Notes: a model not told the origin generated them from the sequence alone. Shown: positions 12,920-25,009, counted from the first letter of the stretch. The stretch: DNA of 64,000 bases from Przewalskia tangutica (GCA_029844215.1 CM056724.1:30170446-30234445); one strand, 5' to 3'. Program-made: numbers and translations.

Positions 12920-13895
12920 GATGACGTTAATAACGACAATAACCAACGAAACCCGATAATCACCAAACCAGTCCATTCACGGTTTTAGCCCCAAAAATGG
13001 TTCAAACGCTTTTTATTTTTCATTCTTTTTAGCACAAGCTCATCCATACATTATAGCAATATGTAATATCCAATTACTTTAAAAGAAGAAGGACTTCTAC
13101 CTCATTTTTGTTCCCAAAAACGCCCCAAAACAGTCCGGTCTTTATTGGTCCGCAGTTTTCGTTTGACTCCACTTCTTCAAGATCCAATGACGTATATGTA
13201 TCCCCTACAACCTTAGGAGCAACTTCTATTCACGTTTCGCTTCCAAAAAGTCGACGGAAACCCCTAGGGTTTCATCACCATTTTTTGGCCAACACACAAA
13301 TTAGGAGGTTCATGGAGAGTTAATTTGGTTTAACACTTGGTTAGGGACCTTAATCTTGGAGATAAAATAATCTAATCACACTAGGTGTTCTTGAGCTCAA
13401 AGGAGAGAAAGATGAGAGCAATATTTGGCTAAGTGTAAAGTGAATCCAAGTCTTGCAAGACTTGGATAGATATAGCCAAGTGGAGTGGGCCCATGACCAC
13501 TTGTCCTCAAAATATCTAGAGAGAGTCAAAGTGTTCCAAGACATGTGGGGGTGACACGTGTCACCCTCCTATAGGTCCATAATTAATAATTCTTCACAAA
13601 ATAGTAATAAATCTCAAGATTTGGAGAAATCATCTTATTTCCGGTGGGACCCCGCGAAATTGTGAAATTTTGGCGGGCCCTATTTTATTAGCTCCAAGCC
13701 TTCATAATCATATACTAGGCCCACATATCAAATTTGGGTCGAATCCGACCCCTCGTGAAGAAATTACGACGTCACGTTCGTCGTGACCAAACTTTTTCCT
13801 TAACGAAAATGTACCTACACTTTCTTTCCGACTTTCAAACCTTATATTCTTAGTCCCGTTCTCACTTACGTGCCATGGTATAACGGGGTGTAACA
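12919..13895 (-). mobile_element. Truncated 3' LTR of element X2
   Basis: This ~977-bp segment is roughly 95% identical by eye to 21037-21989 and ends in the same ...GGGGTGTAACA edge. It is followed by a polypurine tract (on the minus strand). The first ~1.6 kb of the LTR is missing: the segment starts abruptly beside Copia A. One visible indel is about 23 bp present near 13728-13750 and absent near 21840. Confidence 0.75.
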
Positions 13896-13906
13896 TCCTT
13901 CCCCCG
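13896..13906 (-). other. Polypurine tract of element X2
   Basis: The plus strand reads tccttcccccg. Read on the minus strand this is CGGGGGAAGGA, immediately next to the LTR end, as expected for the plus-strand primer of reverse transcription. Confidence 0.7.
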
Positions 13907-15274
13907 TTAGAAACATTCGTCCTGAATGTTCATACTAGGTTCATGCTAAACAAATCTTGGTATAGTCTTCTTAAACTACACTCGACGAAACCAATTATGC
14001 CACATATGACCACAATATATCACACATGCATATACATCAATCAAAGTCAAACGAGGAATCACACATAGAGGGTATATCACTACTATTTACTCTCATTCAT
14101 GGCCTAAAAGGATTCTATTTTCGTACCTTCATTACTCATAACTATAACCACTTCAATTCTTTTAACACTTGTTCGCTCCTTTTCTTAGTTGTCGTACTCT
14201 TCTCGTACTTCCAAACTCATTCTAGTATACGTACATAATTTCAATCATTGCTTCTGTTTTCAAATCCTTGGAGTTACTATATCCAAACTTGGTCATTATA
14301 CTTAGATTCAATTTCCGTTAAGGCCCTTCTCGGCCCTCACGATCCGGTTCTGGTGGAACGCGTCCACGAACTCGTACAACGATTAACTAGACTTGGGCCT
14401 TGCACCCTCATGACCCTATCACATAGCGGGACCACCTCCAACTGACCCCACTCCATTTCATGGTACGGGTTGACCCAAATTTGGCCCACAACCCGACCCA
14501 TCATCGCACTTATCTCTCATTCTTGGTCTGAAATAAAGCTTACTACCCGAGAAGACCTTATACATCTAAGGTCTCAACGGTCATCAATATTCTAAAGTTC
14601 ACAATCATTCTATGTTTCAAGCTTACATTATCAGTCCCCACATACGGGTAAGGTAGCTTCTCATAATCTCAAAATCCTGTTGTCTTAATCACAACAACTC
14701 TATTTACTCCATACCAATACTATTCACAAATCACTTAAGTGTACCACACGACTTAATCTAACAACATGGTATGCTATCAAATCAATTAAACATGACCTTT
14801 TTTAAGAGTATACCACAATCTCAGACAGTTCATTATCTCATGATATTCCAAATCAGTACATATATAAAGCCTAGGTGTGGATTCAATAACTGTTTCACAC
14901 CTTCCAAGAATTTACTAAGGCTTAACCAACTCATAGTAATTCATAACCATTCTAGGCAACACACATAGTCCCGAATAAATACGCTCGTACAGATATACAT
15001 CATAATAATATCATCTCTATGATAATTTAACCAACCTGGATACGTAATCCATATAATCTGTTCTGGACCATTGTTGCCTTTATCATGGCTGCAATCACAA
15101 TAATACGTTAGGGAGAGACTACCCTAACAACACAGCTCTATCGCACGATCTCAGTGAGAAGAAGGGAAACCAATCCTAAATGTATTATAGCCTCCTATTT
15201 ATGGATGTGGTGCACAACACACCGATAAACAAGACTCTACTATACACGGTCTGTAGACATTCCAAGGACTAACT
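13907..15274 (-). mobile_element. Internal region of X2, non-coding (LARD-like)
   Basis: About 1.4 kb lies between the polypurine tract and the PBS with no gag or pol similarity. Blocks near 14560-15270 match 3550-4170 of X1, including the 'cacggtctgtagacattcc' segment just before the PBS. X1 and X2 are therefore relatives with the same gene-free leader. Short frames at 14026, 14248 and 14771 look random. Confidence 0.65.
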
Positions 15275-15286
15275 GTTCTGATACCA
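15275..15286 (-). other. Primer-binding site of X2
   Basis: The plus strand reads gttctgatacca, one mismatch from the complement of TGGTATCAGAGC. The LTR edge TGTCACGCCCC starts 3 bases later at 15290. Confidence 0.75.
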
Positions 15287-15289
15287 CTC

Positions 15290-16200
15290 TGTCACGCCCC
15301 GAACCCCGGGCCCGCGACTAGTGCCCTACCTGGGCACCTTTTTATTTACACAACTCAAATAAACTGCGGAAGGTAAATGACACTCAATTTTTTTTCTTAA
15401 ACAAAGGCAAAGCCGATAAGGATGCCACCATAATATATATCACACCCGAATGGGTCTACACTGTACAATAATGTAAATACAATTCTAGGCAGTCCAGCCC
15501 ACATATGAATACAGACCTCTAAGAATTTGAACCCCCGCCGTACCCCTGAATATACTTAGCCATAATGACAAGCTCCGGAATATTGGAGCCATCTCAAAAT
15601 GCTGGACCAGGATCCTAAGCTCGCTGATCCACAACTGAGTACCTAGACCTGCGGAAATGAACGCAGCCCCCCAAAGGGGGTCAGTATAACAGGTACCAAG
15701 TATGGAACGAAAATAAAGTAGAGTATTAAAATCATAATTGTACACAAGAATGACAGGGGCAAGTATGAAAATCAAATACCAGATCCTACCGTGTCATATA
15801 ACAATCAGAGCCAACTGTACCTTGTATCACTGTACTACTGTAACACCGTACCACTTTCACATATGAAAGTCATGTCAAAATCGGGGACACCTGCCCTCAG
15901 CATATAATATCACAGAAGCATGCTCGTGGAATACAACATCACTGTCAGCATGTAACAAGTATAATACACAACCATCATCAGATAAGCATGCCCGTGGAAT
16001 TCCAACATTACTGTCGGCATGTAGCAAGTATAATAATCAAATACCAGTACACTGTGCCTTTTTAAAAGTAGAGTAATAAGAGTAAACTTTACATGCTTTA
16101 AAATAGGAAGCTTATGATCAATCTAGGGCCACCCGCCCGTAGTATCATTATGCAATCCTACTCCTGGGATTGTTTCACCCGCAAGGGTCTTGTGGAGCCG
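15290..16200 (-). mobile_element. 5' LTR of X2, PBS-proximal part
   Basis: It starts TGTCACGCCCCGAACC and contains the 'aacgcagcccccc...gggggtcagta' block (15660-15690) shared with the other long LTRs. Near 15890-16050 a ~100-bp unit with 'gcatgtarcaagtataata' is repeated. The LTR sequence stops around 16200, where gypsy gag-like sequence begins, and resumes at 20392. The LTR is thus split by the Y element. The exact left break is uncertain because the Y LTR is itself homologous around 'tttcacccgca'. Confidence 0.6.
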
Positions 16201-16209
16201 CATAGGACA

Positions 16210-17300
16210 ATTTGCCCCACATACGACTATTTGAACCAGAAACCTTGGAGCCACGACACGCCTGAATATCCCGACACGAAAGCGCGAGAACCACTCGGAG
16301 GCGGCGGAGGGCATAACTAGCTTTCTGCTGCGGTGTCGCCTCGAAAGTTACCAAGGACCTGCTGTCTTGGCCTCTTCTGATCTTGGTTATTCCGTGACCT
16401 CTACGCTCACACCCTTTGGTCGTAAGCTGCATACGAGCAATGTCATGCCGGTGAAGAGCTACTCCTGCAACTTTACGCCAAGTCGTCGATCTGTGACATA
16501 GCGGTGTACCACATCCTCGTATACGCCACTAAAGGCGGGTACATATCGCCAACGAATCAAACTACATTGTAATCCCGAACCGCCCGCGTTGCGCCTCAAC
16601 ATCAAAAATCTATCCGCGCGCCCTCCTCATCTGCGAAGGCGAAGTGTGCAAGAAAGGCCTCGAGAACTCGTCCCCAAACAGTGAAGCGCGTACTCCCGGG
16701 GCGGTTCCATGAATCATACCCAATCAGCTGCGGTGTCCGCGGCCGTGCGAACCTAGTACCACCGACTTCGGTCTCGAAGCCCGATCACCTCGTGATGCTT
16801 CGTGGCTTCGGATAAACTCACGAGGATCATCCTCGAGCCTAGACCCGTAAAACTCGGTGTGCGACTCAAAAGTCCATCGGTCTCGAGCTAGCGACTACGT
16901 GTCTTTGAACTACGAATGCAGTAGGAGCTAACATCTCGTCTATCCTCGTATGCAGCCACGATCGCGGCGATGGCGCCATCTCGCGTAGCCCATATCCTGC
17001 GCCGCAGGCTCGAGGCTTGGACGCGGTCTCGATGCCGGTGGCGTTGTTGCCTCGGACTCTGCTTTGGGGTTGGCGGCGTTAATAGAACTCGCCGTCAAAA
17101 CACCTCATCCGTGGGGACGGGCACGTGCCTCAGTAACCCTCGGTGCCTACTAGTAGTTCCTACTACCTTGCCCGCCACGGGCGCGGTTGCCTGCGTGGAG
17201 GCATAAGCGTCTGAGGAAACAATACGTCGGAGGAAATTCAACCTATAACACGGCTATATTGCACGATCTTAGAGTGAAAGAATGAAACTAATCCTAAATA
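16210..17300 (-). pseudogene. Ty3/gypsy gag remnant of element Y
   Basis: The block is markedly GC-richer than its surroundings. The minus strand reads FGDEFSRPFLHTSPSQMRRA, then after a stop FDVEAQRG and after another stop FDSLAIC (about 16680 down to 16520). That spacing matches the gypsy capsid pattern W.EF...F...F.P...R......F..L.QG...V..Y...F..L. Further down, text like ISEIRRGQDSRSL and SYGAQFQ-type residues resemble the gag linker before a CCHC knuckle. Multiple stops and frame changes are present. It sits on the interior side of a PBS and a 3 kb LTR, where gag belongs. Pol and the other LTR are missing, probably deleted. Family assignment (Tekay/Del) is inference. Confidence 0.5.
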
Positions 17301-17388
17301 TCTCGCACCTCGATTATAGATGTGGTGCACAACACACCGATAATCAAGACTTACTAGATACGGCTGTAGACCTTTCCGAGGATTAATC

Positions 17389-17399
17389 GCTCGATACCA
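17389..17399 (-). other. Degenerate primer-binding site of element Y
   Basis: The sequence gctcgatacca equals the initiator-Met PBS complement with one base missing. It lies 4 bases from the LTR edge TGTCACGACCCG at 17404. The preceding 'acggctgtagaccttt' matches the equivalent segments of X1 and X2. Confidence 0.65.
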
Positions 17400-17403
17400 C
17401 TTT

Positions 17404-20391
17404 TGTCACGACCCGACATCGGATCCGTGGATCGTGTCTTACCCGCACCTTGTGATACAACATCAGAGAAAACCAACGGAAATAAACTCACAAACAAGAA
17501 CAATATAAGATAAAATAGGTTAACCCAAAAATGGCTACCTTCCCGTAACATACATAAATAAAACAGAATCAACGATACATCCTTAATAACCCAATTTATA
17601 ACCTGACTACGTGCCTCTAAGAGTTTGTAACAACCATGACGACAGGCCCCGCCATACCCCGAATGTACACAAAACCTACCACGCCGGGAGAACTGCACTA
17701 AAATCAAGTCGAGCCTCCGAGTAATGGAGCTTCGACACTTGAGCAAAGATCCTAAGAATGAGGATCCACCACCGCTACCCTTACCGCGCAGATGAACGCA
17801 GCCCGGGAGGAAGGGGGTCAGTACACAACGTAGCAATTATGTAAAACTGGAAAATACTGTAATACTATCCTAAGTACAAAATACACTGACGATATAGATA
17901 TAAATCAAATTATGTTGCACTGTGCCTTACTAACAATGGGGTAACAAGTATAAGTATAATACCGCATGAAAATAGGAGGCTCATGATCAAGACAGGTCTT
18001 TCGCCTGTAGTATCATTAAGCAATCCTACTCGGATCGTTTCACCCGCATGGATCCCGTGGATCCGCATAAGGCCATCCGCCTCGCACGGGACTATTTCAC
18101 CCGCATGGATCCTGTGGACCCGCATGAGTACCATCGCCGCACTCGCATGAGACTATTTCACCCGCATGGATCCTGTGGACCGGATCCGCATGCGTACAAG
18201 CGCCGCACTCGCATCATGGGTAGAAAATCCATGGCATAAGTAGTAAACCATCCTAATGGACGATACCCGCGACCGTCCATCGCACAAGATGTCCAAAGGA
18301 AATAACAAGAATCTGCGTACCCGGCCACCCAACGTGTCGATGCCAACAGAATTAACAAGAATAAGTAGTGAACCATCCTAATGAACGATACCCGACCATC
18401 CATCGTGTCAGTATGTCAAAAGGAAATAACAAGAATAACCCGGGGTCTACCCCGTAAGAACATATCACCTAGCACAACCGGCTATCATACATAACATAAG
18501 CGCTACCGGCCTATCATATCATAACATAAGTGCTACCGTCTTATCATAACATAAGCAAGTTAAGAAATTCCCTAACTTCTTATTAACATTATTAACATAT
18601 CCTCTCATTTTAGTATACCTAAGGCACCAACACGTCTTTTAATAGAAAAATCCGGGAATTCAACCCAAGTACCATGCACTTCTAACTTTTTAAGAAAAAC
18701 TCTTTTTATACAAAGATTCCAAGATACTATTCACCATAGTATCAAGTTACGATTTATTTTCAAGACAAGTCACATTTCCTTTTAGAAATATAATAGGCTT
18801 CTAAATCAAGTGACTTCATTTCCTTTAAAACCTTAGGCAACCAATGCCTAAAAATCAATTCACCTTTCTTAGTTTCAAATCCTTTACCCGTACTTGTTTT
18901 AATTAGATTAAACCTTTCTTTGTGAACCTTTCAAGAAAACTAATATAACCAACTTCCCATAAAGTCCTTATATTAGCGTTATCCCTTTGTCAAATACATT
19001 TTTCCCTCAATCCAAGGGACTTATACTTTTGAAATGAAACAAGTATCATATACTTTAAAACAAGTGTAGATTATCAAATCTTGTACGTATACCGCATACA
19101 TAGATACAACTATTCATGCTCGAGAGATAGGAAAGCTCTACATACCTCTTTCGGTCAATCCACTTGCTAAGTCCAACTACCGCAAGTAATATGTCAACCT
19201 ATAATAACCATAGTGCGTTTATTAACCTCTAATTTCAATGTAGAAATAATCTAAGTTCAAAGCCCCTAATTCTATGGAAAATTGGGCAGCATTTCCTTTG
19301 TTTCTACATACTTTTCCACCTTTCTCAAGGCCGAATTCAACATCCAAATGCCACATTTAAGGCTCAACAATCCAAACATATCAAAGGGGATTACACACCT
19401 AAACTTGGGTGTGTAAAATTCTGCTCCAAAAGGTACAACAATTCACTTAACAATTCTAAAGTAGTTTTTAGGCTACAACGTGCTCATAATATCTCTTTAG
19501 CCAAATCCTTCATACCCAACCCACATTTCTAGCATGCAATGACTCTAATAGCATTATTTACTACCACAAGTACTTTCTTCTTAACATACGCAACACTAAA
19601 AACTAATAGAGGAAGAATCATTACCTTAGAGCTTTAGCCAAATTTATCCAACAATTTGCTAGCTTCTATTCCAAGAACACCACCACAACAACCTTCACAA
19701 GCTAGCCACAAGCCCCCTTCTTGCCTTTTACTTTTCATATTTTTCCTAAGGCTAGAATATCTCTTGGAGTTTTAGAGAGAAGGAGGAGCTTGAAATAATT
19801 AAGAGAGAAGGAGGAGCTTTTTCTAAGAGAGAGATGAAAGATGACCAAGTCTTTAAGACTTGGTCAATATAACGATGCAAAAATCAGATGGGGAAGTTTA
19901 TGATTGAATCTCGGAGGCATTCTTATCATTTGGTAGATCCAAGTCCATGGCCTATTTCGGGTTCACTCGGAGCTTTGGCTTTTAAAAGAAAAGATCAGAT
20001 TTTCCTAAGTTTTTCCGCCAGATTTCACGGCCATGCGCGATTTCCGGCGCGTGCCATGAATTTCGCCTTGGCTCCGCGGCCTCTCCGCGCGCCGCGAGGC
20101 CCCGACCAGTTTTCGATTTCGAGTCCGTCACATGACCGAACTTGTAACTCCCGTAACTTCCTACTCTGATGTCCTATCGATGAACGGTTTGTTGCGTTGG
20201 AAACTAGAATCAACGAACTACGCTCTAGGCCTTTGAAACACTTAGGAACTCTCAATGTACCGGGTCATAACCCGCCTCAAAGTTGACTAAAACCCGTCTG
20301 GAACAATCCGTCAACTTATCCTTTGGAAATTTTAAGTCTTACATGCTTTCGTACACTCTCATACGTAGGGTCCGAACTACGTGGTATAACA
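17404..20391 (-). mobile_element. 5' LTR of element Y, Ty3/gypsy Tekay/Del-like
   Basis: About 2.99 kb from TGTCACGACCCGAC to ...CGTGGTATAACA. It contains the shared 'aacgcagcc...gggggtcagta' block (17790-17825). Its right half (19100-19430) matches 20440-20710, showing homology to the X2 LTR into which it is nested. Both splice-free halves lack genes. The open frame at 19888-20169 sits in GC-rich LTR sequence and has no recognisable domain. Confidence 0.6.
18025..18435. repeat. Two tandem arrays within the Y LTR
   Basis: At about 18036-18195 the motif 'tttcacccgcatggatcc' followed by 'gtgga(c/t)ccgcat' occurs three times. At about 18238-18435 a unit of about 125 bp holding 'aaccatcctaatg(g/a)acgata' and 'ggaaataacaagaat' is repeated, with a partial middle copy. 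The short open frames here only reflect the repeats. Confidence 0.7.
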
Positions 20392-21989
20392 TAGCAATAC
20401 GCTCCAATGTACTTCAACCTTATCGTATATTCCACATTCCAAGTAGAATATGCTACACGTAGTACTTCAACCTATAATGACGATAGCACTTCTATCAATA
20501 TCATACTTACTAGTATAAGACTTATACCAAATAATTGCCCTCTTATTCTACGGAAATTTGGGCAGCACTTCTTTTGTTTCTACGTACTTTTCCACCTTTT
20601 CCAAGACCCGAATTCATCAACCAACAAGCCACATTTAAGGGCATAACCAACAGTTAACCAAATGGGATTACACGCCTAACTTGACGTGTAAAATTCTTCC
20701 CCACAATCACATTAAAACAGTCCACAATAATAGTCCATAAATAAACAACATTACAATGTGAAGCCTTTAACACCCTTACTCTTTAGGACTTTCATTAACC
20801 ATTTATCCACATTAAACATACATGTTGGTGGCTGATTTTCCAGCAGTTTTATACCACAAAACAGTTCATCAAAACTACATAATGATACCCCACATTTTTA
20901 GGCAAATCTCGGCCAACAACTACAATCCAACTACCCTTTCCTTAATCCTTTTTAATCTAATTCGAATTCCAAAACTTCCATATAAGTTATAACAACTTAT
21001 TAACAACAATATTACTTCATTATAACATGCAATAGGTGACGTTAATAACGACAATAACCACCGAAACCCGATAATCACCAAACTTGTCCATTCACGGTTT
21101 TAGCCCCAAAAATGGTTCAAACGCTTTTTATTCTTCATTATTTTTAGCACAAGCTCATCCATACATTATAGCAATATGTAATATCCAATTACTTTAAAAG
21201 AAGAAGGACTTTTACCTCATTTTGTTCCCAAAAACTCCCCAAAACAGTCCGGTATTTATTGGTCCGCAGTTTTCGTTTGGCTCCACTTCTTCAAGATCCA
21301 ATCACATATATGTATCCCCTACAACCTTAGGAGCAACTTCTCTTCACGTTTCACTTCCAAAAAGTCGACGGAAACTCCTAGGGTTTCATCACCATTTTCG
21401 GCCAACACACAAACTAGGAGGTTCTTGGAGACTTAATTTGGTTTAACACTTGGTTAGGGACCTTAATCTTGGAGATAAAATAATCTAATCACACTAGGTG
21501 TTCTTGAGTTCAAAGGAGAGAAAGATGAGAGCAATATTTGGCTAAGTGTAAAGTGAATCCACGTCTTGCAAGACTTGGATAGATATAGCCAAGTGGAGTG
21601 GGCCCCACAAGTCACTTGTCCTCAAAATATCTAGAGAGAGTCAAAGTCTTACAAGACATGTGGGGGTGACACGTGTCACCCTCCTATAGGTCCATAATTA
21701 ATAATTCTTCACAAAATAGTAATAAATCTCAAGACTTGGAGAAATCATCTTATTTTCCGGTGGGCCCCGCGAAATTGTGAAATTTTGGCGGACCCTATTT
21801 TATTAGTTCCAAGCCTTCATAATCATATACTAGGCCCACATACCCCTCGTGATGAAACTACGATGTCACGCTCGTCGTGATCAAACTTTCTCCTTAACGA
21901 AAATGTACCTACACTTTCTTTCCGACTTTCAAACTTTATATTCTTAGTCCCGTTCTCACTTACGTGCCATGGTATAATGGGGTGTAACA
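20392..21989 (-). mobile_element. 5' LTR of X2, distal part
   Basis: This is the continuation of the X2 LTR beyond the nested Y element. Its last 950 bp are nearly identical to 12919-13895, and 20440-20570 matches the X1 LTR near 5330-5440. It ends ...GGGGTGTAACA at 21989, and the next bases are the gag of Copia C. Parts 15290-16200 and 20392-21989 together give about 2.5 kb, close to the 2.77 kb of the X1 LTR. Confidence 0.65.
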
Positions 21990-22197
21990 ATAATTTAGGA
22001 TCATCCTTGGATTTTGGCACCGCCGTTTCCGCAGAAGTGGCGGGGATAATGTGATGGAGGACTTGATGCGAGCGTGCATGAACTTTGAACAACTCATCCC
22101 ACGTCGCGTAGTAGGCGTTTTCTATCACAAGAATAATAGAGATGTGATTATTGATGTTAGAAACAATAAGAGCAGAGTGAAATGTGTTCTTAGCCAT
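21990..22197 (-). pseudogene. Copia C gag N-terminus, cut by the X2 LTR
   Basis: On the minus strand an ATG at 22197 opens a frame of about 69 codons starting MAKNTFHSALIVSNINNHIS, continuing TWDELFKVHARSHQVLHHII. This matches the N-terminus of the Copia A and B gags (WAELFKIHA...HHIIP). The frame runs without a break into the LTR of X2 at 21989, so that element interrupted or replaced the rest of gag. The reading that continues beyond 21989 is LTR sequence, not protein. Confidence 0.75.
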
Positions 22198-22361
22198 AAT
22201 AGCAGCGCAAGACGTGATGTAGGGATTTGGAATAAAAATTTGGGAAGAAAGAGGACAGCGTCGGACACAAAACCCGAGAAGAGAGGCTCAGATTTTGAGA
22301 CACTCGACGGAAATTTGAGAAATTTGGAGAGAGGGGTTTAAGACCTAGACTTCTGATATCA

Positions 22362-22634
22362 TGAAAGAAATAATCCCTTGATTATTTTCATTAATGAAAG
22401 AGTATATATACAATTTACAATTTTCATAATAGAAAATTTATTCCTATTCTAATCCCAAAACCCTATTCTAGTAGTACAAGACTCTTATAATTATGATAAG
22501 TGTACAATACTAATTAATATAATATTTACACTAAATAATTACCTAAAATATTACATACCAAACGTAAGACTATAACTTGTACAAAACTGTGATATACCTT
22601 ATGTGTATATCACGGTATATATCTTATATTTATC
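22362..22634 (-). mobile_element. 5' LTR of Copia C
   Basis: It begins tgaaagaaataatcccttga in plus orientation, like the LTRs of Copia B (24059 and 28755). It ends near tatttatca at 22634, where B reads tatttaaca. About 273 bp. The adjacent inner side (22349-22361, 'gacttctgatatca') is the degenerate PBS. Divergence from the B LTRs is considerable, so this is an older or different subfamily. Confidence 0.6.
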
Positions 22635-22869
22635 AGTTTTTTACCATTATCTTTAAAAAAATCCAAGGGTATAGTTTCAAAGTATTGTAGATAAAAATGT
22701 GTATGTTAAAAATAACAACAGGAAAAAAATGTTTGATTGTGATATGTACCTATGTCGTGTTACAGTCTAGTTGTTGCAATATTATCTTAACTTTCTACTG
22801 AACCTACTTGCACAAACTGATATACATTACCAAGTGAAGTGCGTATATGTAGACATTGTAATTTGAGAA

Positions 22870-23165
22870 TGTTAAGAGTCTCACATCGGATATGGAATGG
22901 GACATGAACTTCTTATATGGACTTGAATAATTATCACCCTACAAGCTAGTTTTTGGAGTTGAGTTAGGCCCAATATCTATTTTTACATGGTATCAGAGCC
23001 AGACACATTCCAAATCTTTGTTCACCGATGTTGGGCCCCCAAATTATATTGTTCACGCTCCAGTTAACAAGATTTGGGCGTGCGAGGAAGTGTTAAGAGT
23101 CCCGCATCGAATATGGAATGAGAACATAGACTCCTTATATGGACTTGGACAATCCTCCCTGCCAG
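22870..23165 (+). mobile_element. TRIM (miniature LTR retrotransposon)
   Basis: LTR 1 runs 22870-22987 from TGTTAAGAGTCTCACATCGG to ...TTTTTACA. A perfect PBS TGGTATCAGAGC follows at 22988-22999, then about 90 bp of interior ending in a purine run (gcgaggaag). A second LTR copy starts with TGTTAAGAGTCCCGCATCGA at 23091 and fades out after about 75 bp near 23165. The layout and tiny size are those of a terminal-repeat retrotransposon in miniature. It has no genes and depends on other elements. LTR 2 is truncated. Confidence 0.8.
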
Positions 23166-24053
23166 CTAGAAAATCATGCATGGACATCAATTCAAGCTTA
23201 TAGTTTCATTGGATATGTAGGTTACACCAAAATCAAGATATATCTACTACAGACCTCCCTAGGCTTGTGAAAGACAGAATTTATGTTCTTTCTTTTAGGG
23301 CACGTTTGGAAAGCTCTCTTGGATTTGGCGTACATGTTTTTCTTGGCCAAATATTACTTGATCAGCATTTAATAGGGCCGAGGTAATTGTGTGCCATTTA
23401 CTCTCCAATTCTTATGTAATAATTGGTTATAATTACACTATACAATTACGTTAGAAAGTATCTAGGTTGATGTTCTCTAGAGAGTATATGGATTTTGATG
23501 TAACTTGTAAGTACACAATTTTGGCCTATGTGTTTGTCTGGCCAAGAATTACTTGATCAGCATGAAATCAAAGATAAATAATTCACTGTCCAATTCTTAA
23601 GGGAAATGTGCGAACTGATGATAATTACATTATATAACTACTTTAAAAATATCTATATTGATGTACGTTCACTTAGAGTTGATTCCTATGAGTAGTCTTC
23701 GACTAAATATGGATGGTGTCCCACGAAACGACAATGGATGGATTCTCAGGTGCAATTCACAAGGAATCCATCCATTGCAAGCTAGCCAGGATCATACACT
23801 TGTCGATCCTATTAGAATCAACACCATGCATATATATTTTTAAAAATTTGCAGTAAAGGGGCCTCTAAAAGTTAGGAGCAGAGAGGAATAATCAAGTGGT
23901 TGTCATTTTCAGCTGATAGATCAATCCTTTTAATTAATTTTTGAAAGCTAGGTGATATCAGGATGAAGGCATTGAGGGACCTAGTGAACTTTTATCACTT
24001 AATTATTAAACACTAACACTTGTGATAATGGGGATTATGCTTTAAATATTATG
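23166..24053. other. Intergenic DNA between TRIM and Copia B
   Basis: No gene is evident. A duplicated segment (23334-23680) is listed separately. A segment starting 'gggcacgtttggaaagc' at 23299 looks like the end of a MITE, but no partner end is clear. Confidence 0.4.
23334..23680. repeat. Direct duplication, ~140-bp units about 195 bp apart
   Basis: Units at about 23334-23475 and 23529-23670 share 'ggccaa', 'attacttgatcagcat', 'tccaattctta', 'ataattaca' and 'tatctaggttgatgt'/'tatctatattgatgt' in order. They are diverged, so the duplication is not recent. Confidence 0.6.
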
Positions 24054-24058
24054 ATTTC

Positions 24059-24360
24059 TGAAAGAATTAATCCCTTAATTATTTTTATTAATGAAAGACA
24101 TATATATACAAGTTACAATAGAAAAATCATTTTTCTATTACACATCTAAATTTCTATTCTATATGGAGACTAACTATACAATTATGGTAATATTACAATA
24201 CTAATTAAGGTACAAGACTAATATCTAATATACCATATACAAATCTTCTCGTGTGGGCCCCATTCCCGTGACTGCATTGGGTTGTGATCCGTGATCCTTA
24301 ATGCTCTAAATATACACATAATATACATTTGTATATTGTATATTATGTCTATATTTAACA
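24059..24360 (-). repeat. 3' LTR of Copia B
   Basis: The LTR is 302 bp, from tgaaagaattaatccc to tatatttaaca. It aligns along its length with the right LTR at 28755-29087. It lacks the expanded TA run and one duplicated 'gtgatcc' unit present there. Confidence 0.85.
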
Positions 24361-24370
24361 CACCCCGCAG

Positions 24371-24874
24371 TCATAACGGGCGGTTTTCGTACGCTGAGAC
24401 TGTCTCTAAAATCTTCAAAAAAGACCGAGGGGAGACCTTTGTAAAGATGTCTGCAATTTGATATCTGGAAGGGACATGACAGACGCGTATTTGTCCTCTA
24501 GCTACCTTTTCTCGAACAAAGTAAATGTCCATCTTTATGTGTTTAGTGCGCTGGTGCTGAACCGAATTATCAGAAAGGTAGATTGCACTAATATTATCAC
24601 AATACACCAAGGTAGCTTTCTGAATCGGACAATGGAGTTCTAAAAGAAGATTACGTAACCAACATGATTCAGAAACCACATTGGCTACCCCTCGATACTC
24701 GGCCTCTACACTCGAACGTGAAAGCGTGGATTGACGTTTGGCAGACCATGAGACCAAGTTATTTCCAAGAAACATACAATAACCAGACATAGACCGCCTG
24801 GTGTCCAGACAACCACCCCAATCAGCATTTGTATAGGAGACAAGCGTAGACGTCGACGACGGATACAAATGCAA
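24371..24874 (-). pseudogene. Copia B RNase H domain
   Basis: A 167-codon open frame holds the Copia RNase H: YTNADWGGC near the start (first catalytic Asp), TRRSMSGYCMFLGNNLVSW, SRSSVEAEYRGVA (catalytic Glu), then VYCDN and RTKHI(K)MDIYFVREKV toward the C-terminus. In the family this domain degrades the RNA strand of the RNA/DNA hybrid. The core residues look intact. It ends near the polypurine tract. A frame break (about 24874-25010) separates it from RT, so it is no longer part of one polyprotein. Confidence 0.85.
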
Positions 24875-25009
24875 GTCATAATCAAGTTTTCCCTAAACGT
24901 GCCTAAGAATATGTTTGAGCGTATTCATATGTTCAATCCTGGGGTCATGTATAAATAAACACACATGTTGTACGACATATGTAATATCAGGTCGTGTGAA
25001 CGTAAGATA

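Noticed and set aside
16114..16432. Overlapping open frames on both strands
   Set aside because: They lie at the LTR/gag-relic junction; GC richness keeps several frames open.
17354..17836. 160-codon minus-strand frame
   Set aside because: It crosses the PBS and the start of the Y LTR, so it cannot be a protein-coding gene of that element.
19888..20255. Open frames on both strands
   Set aside because: They lie within the Y LTR in a GC-rich patch, with no domain similarity.
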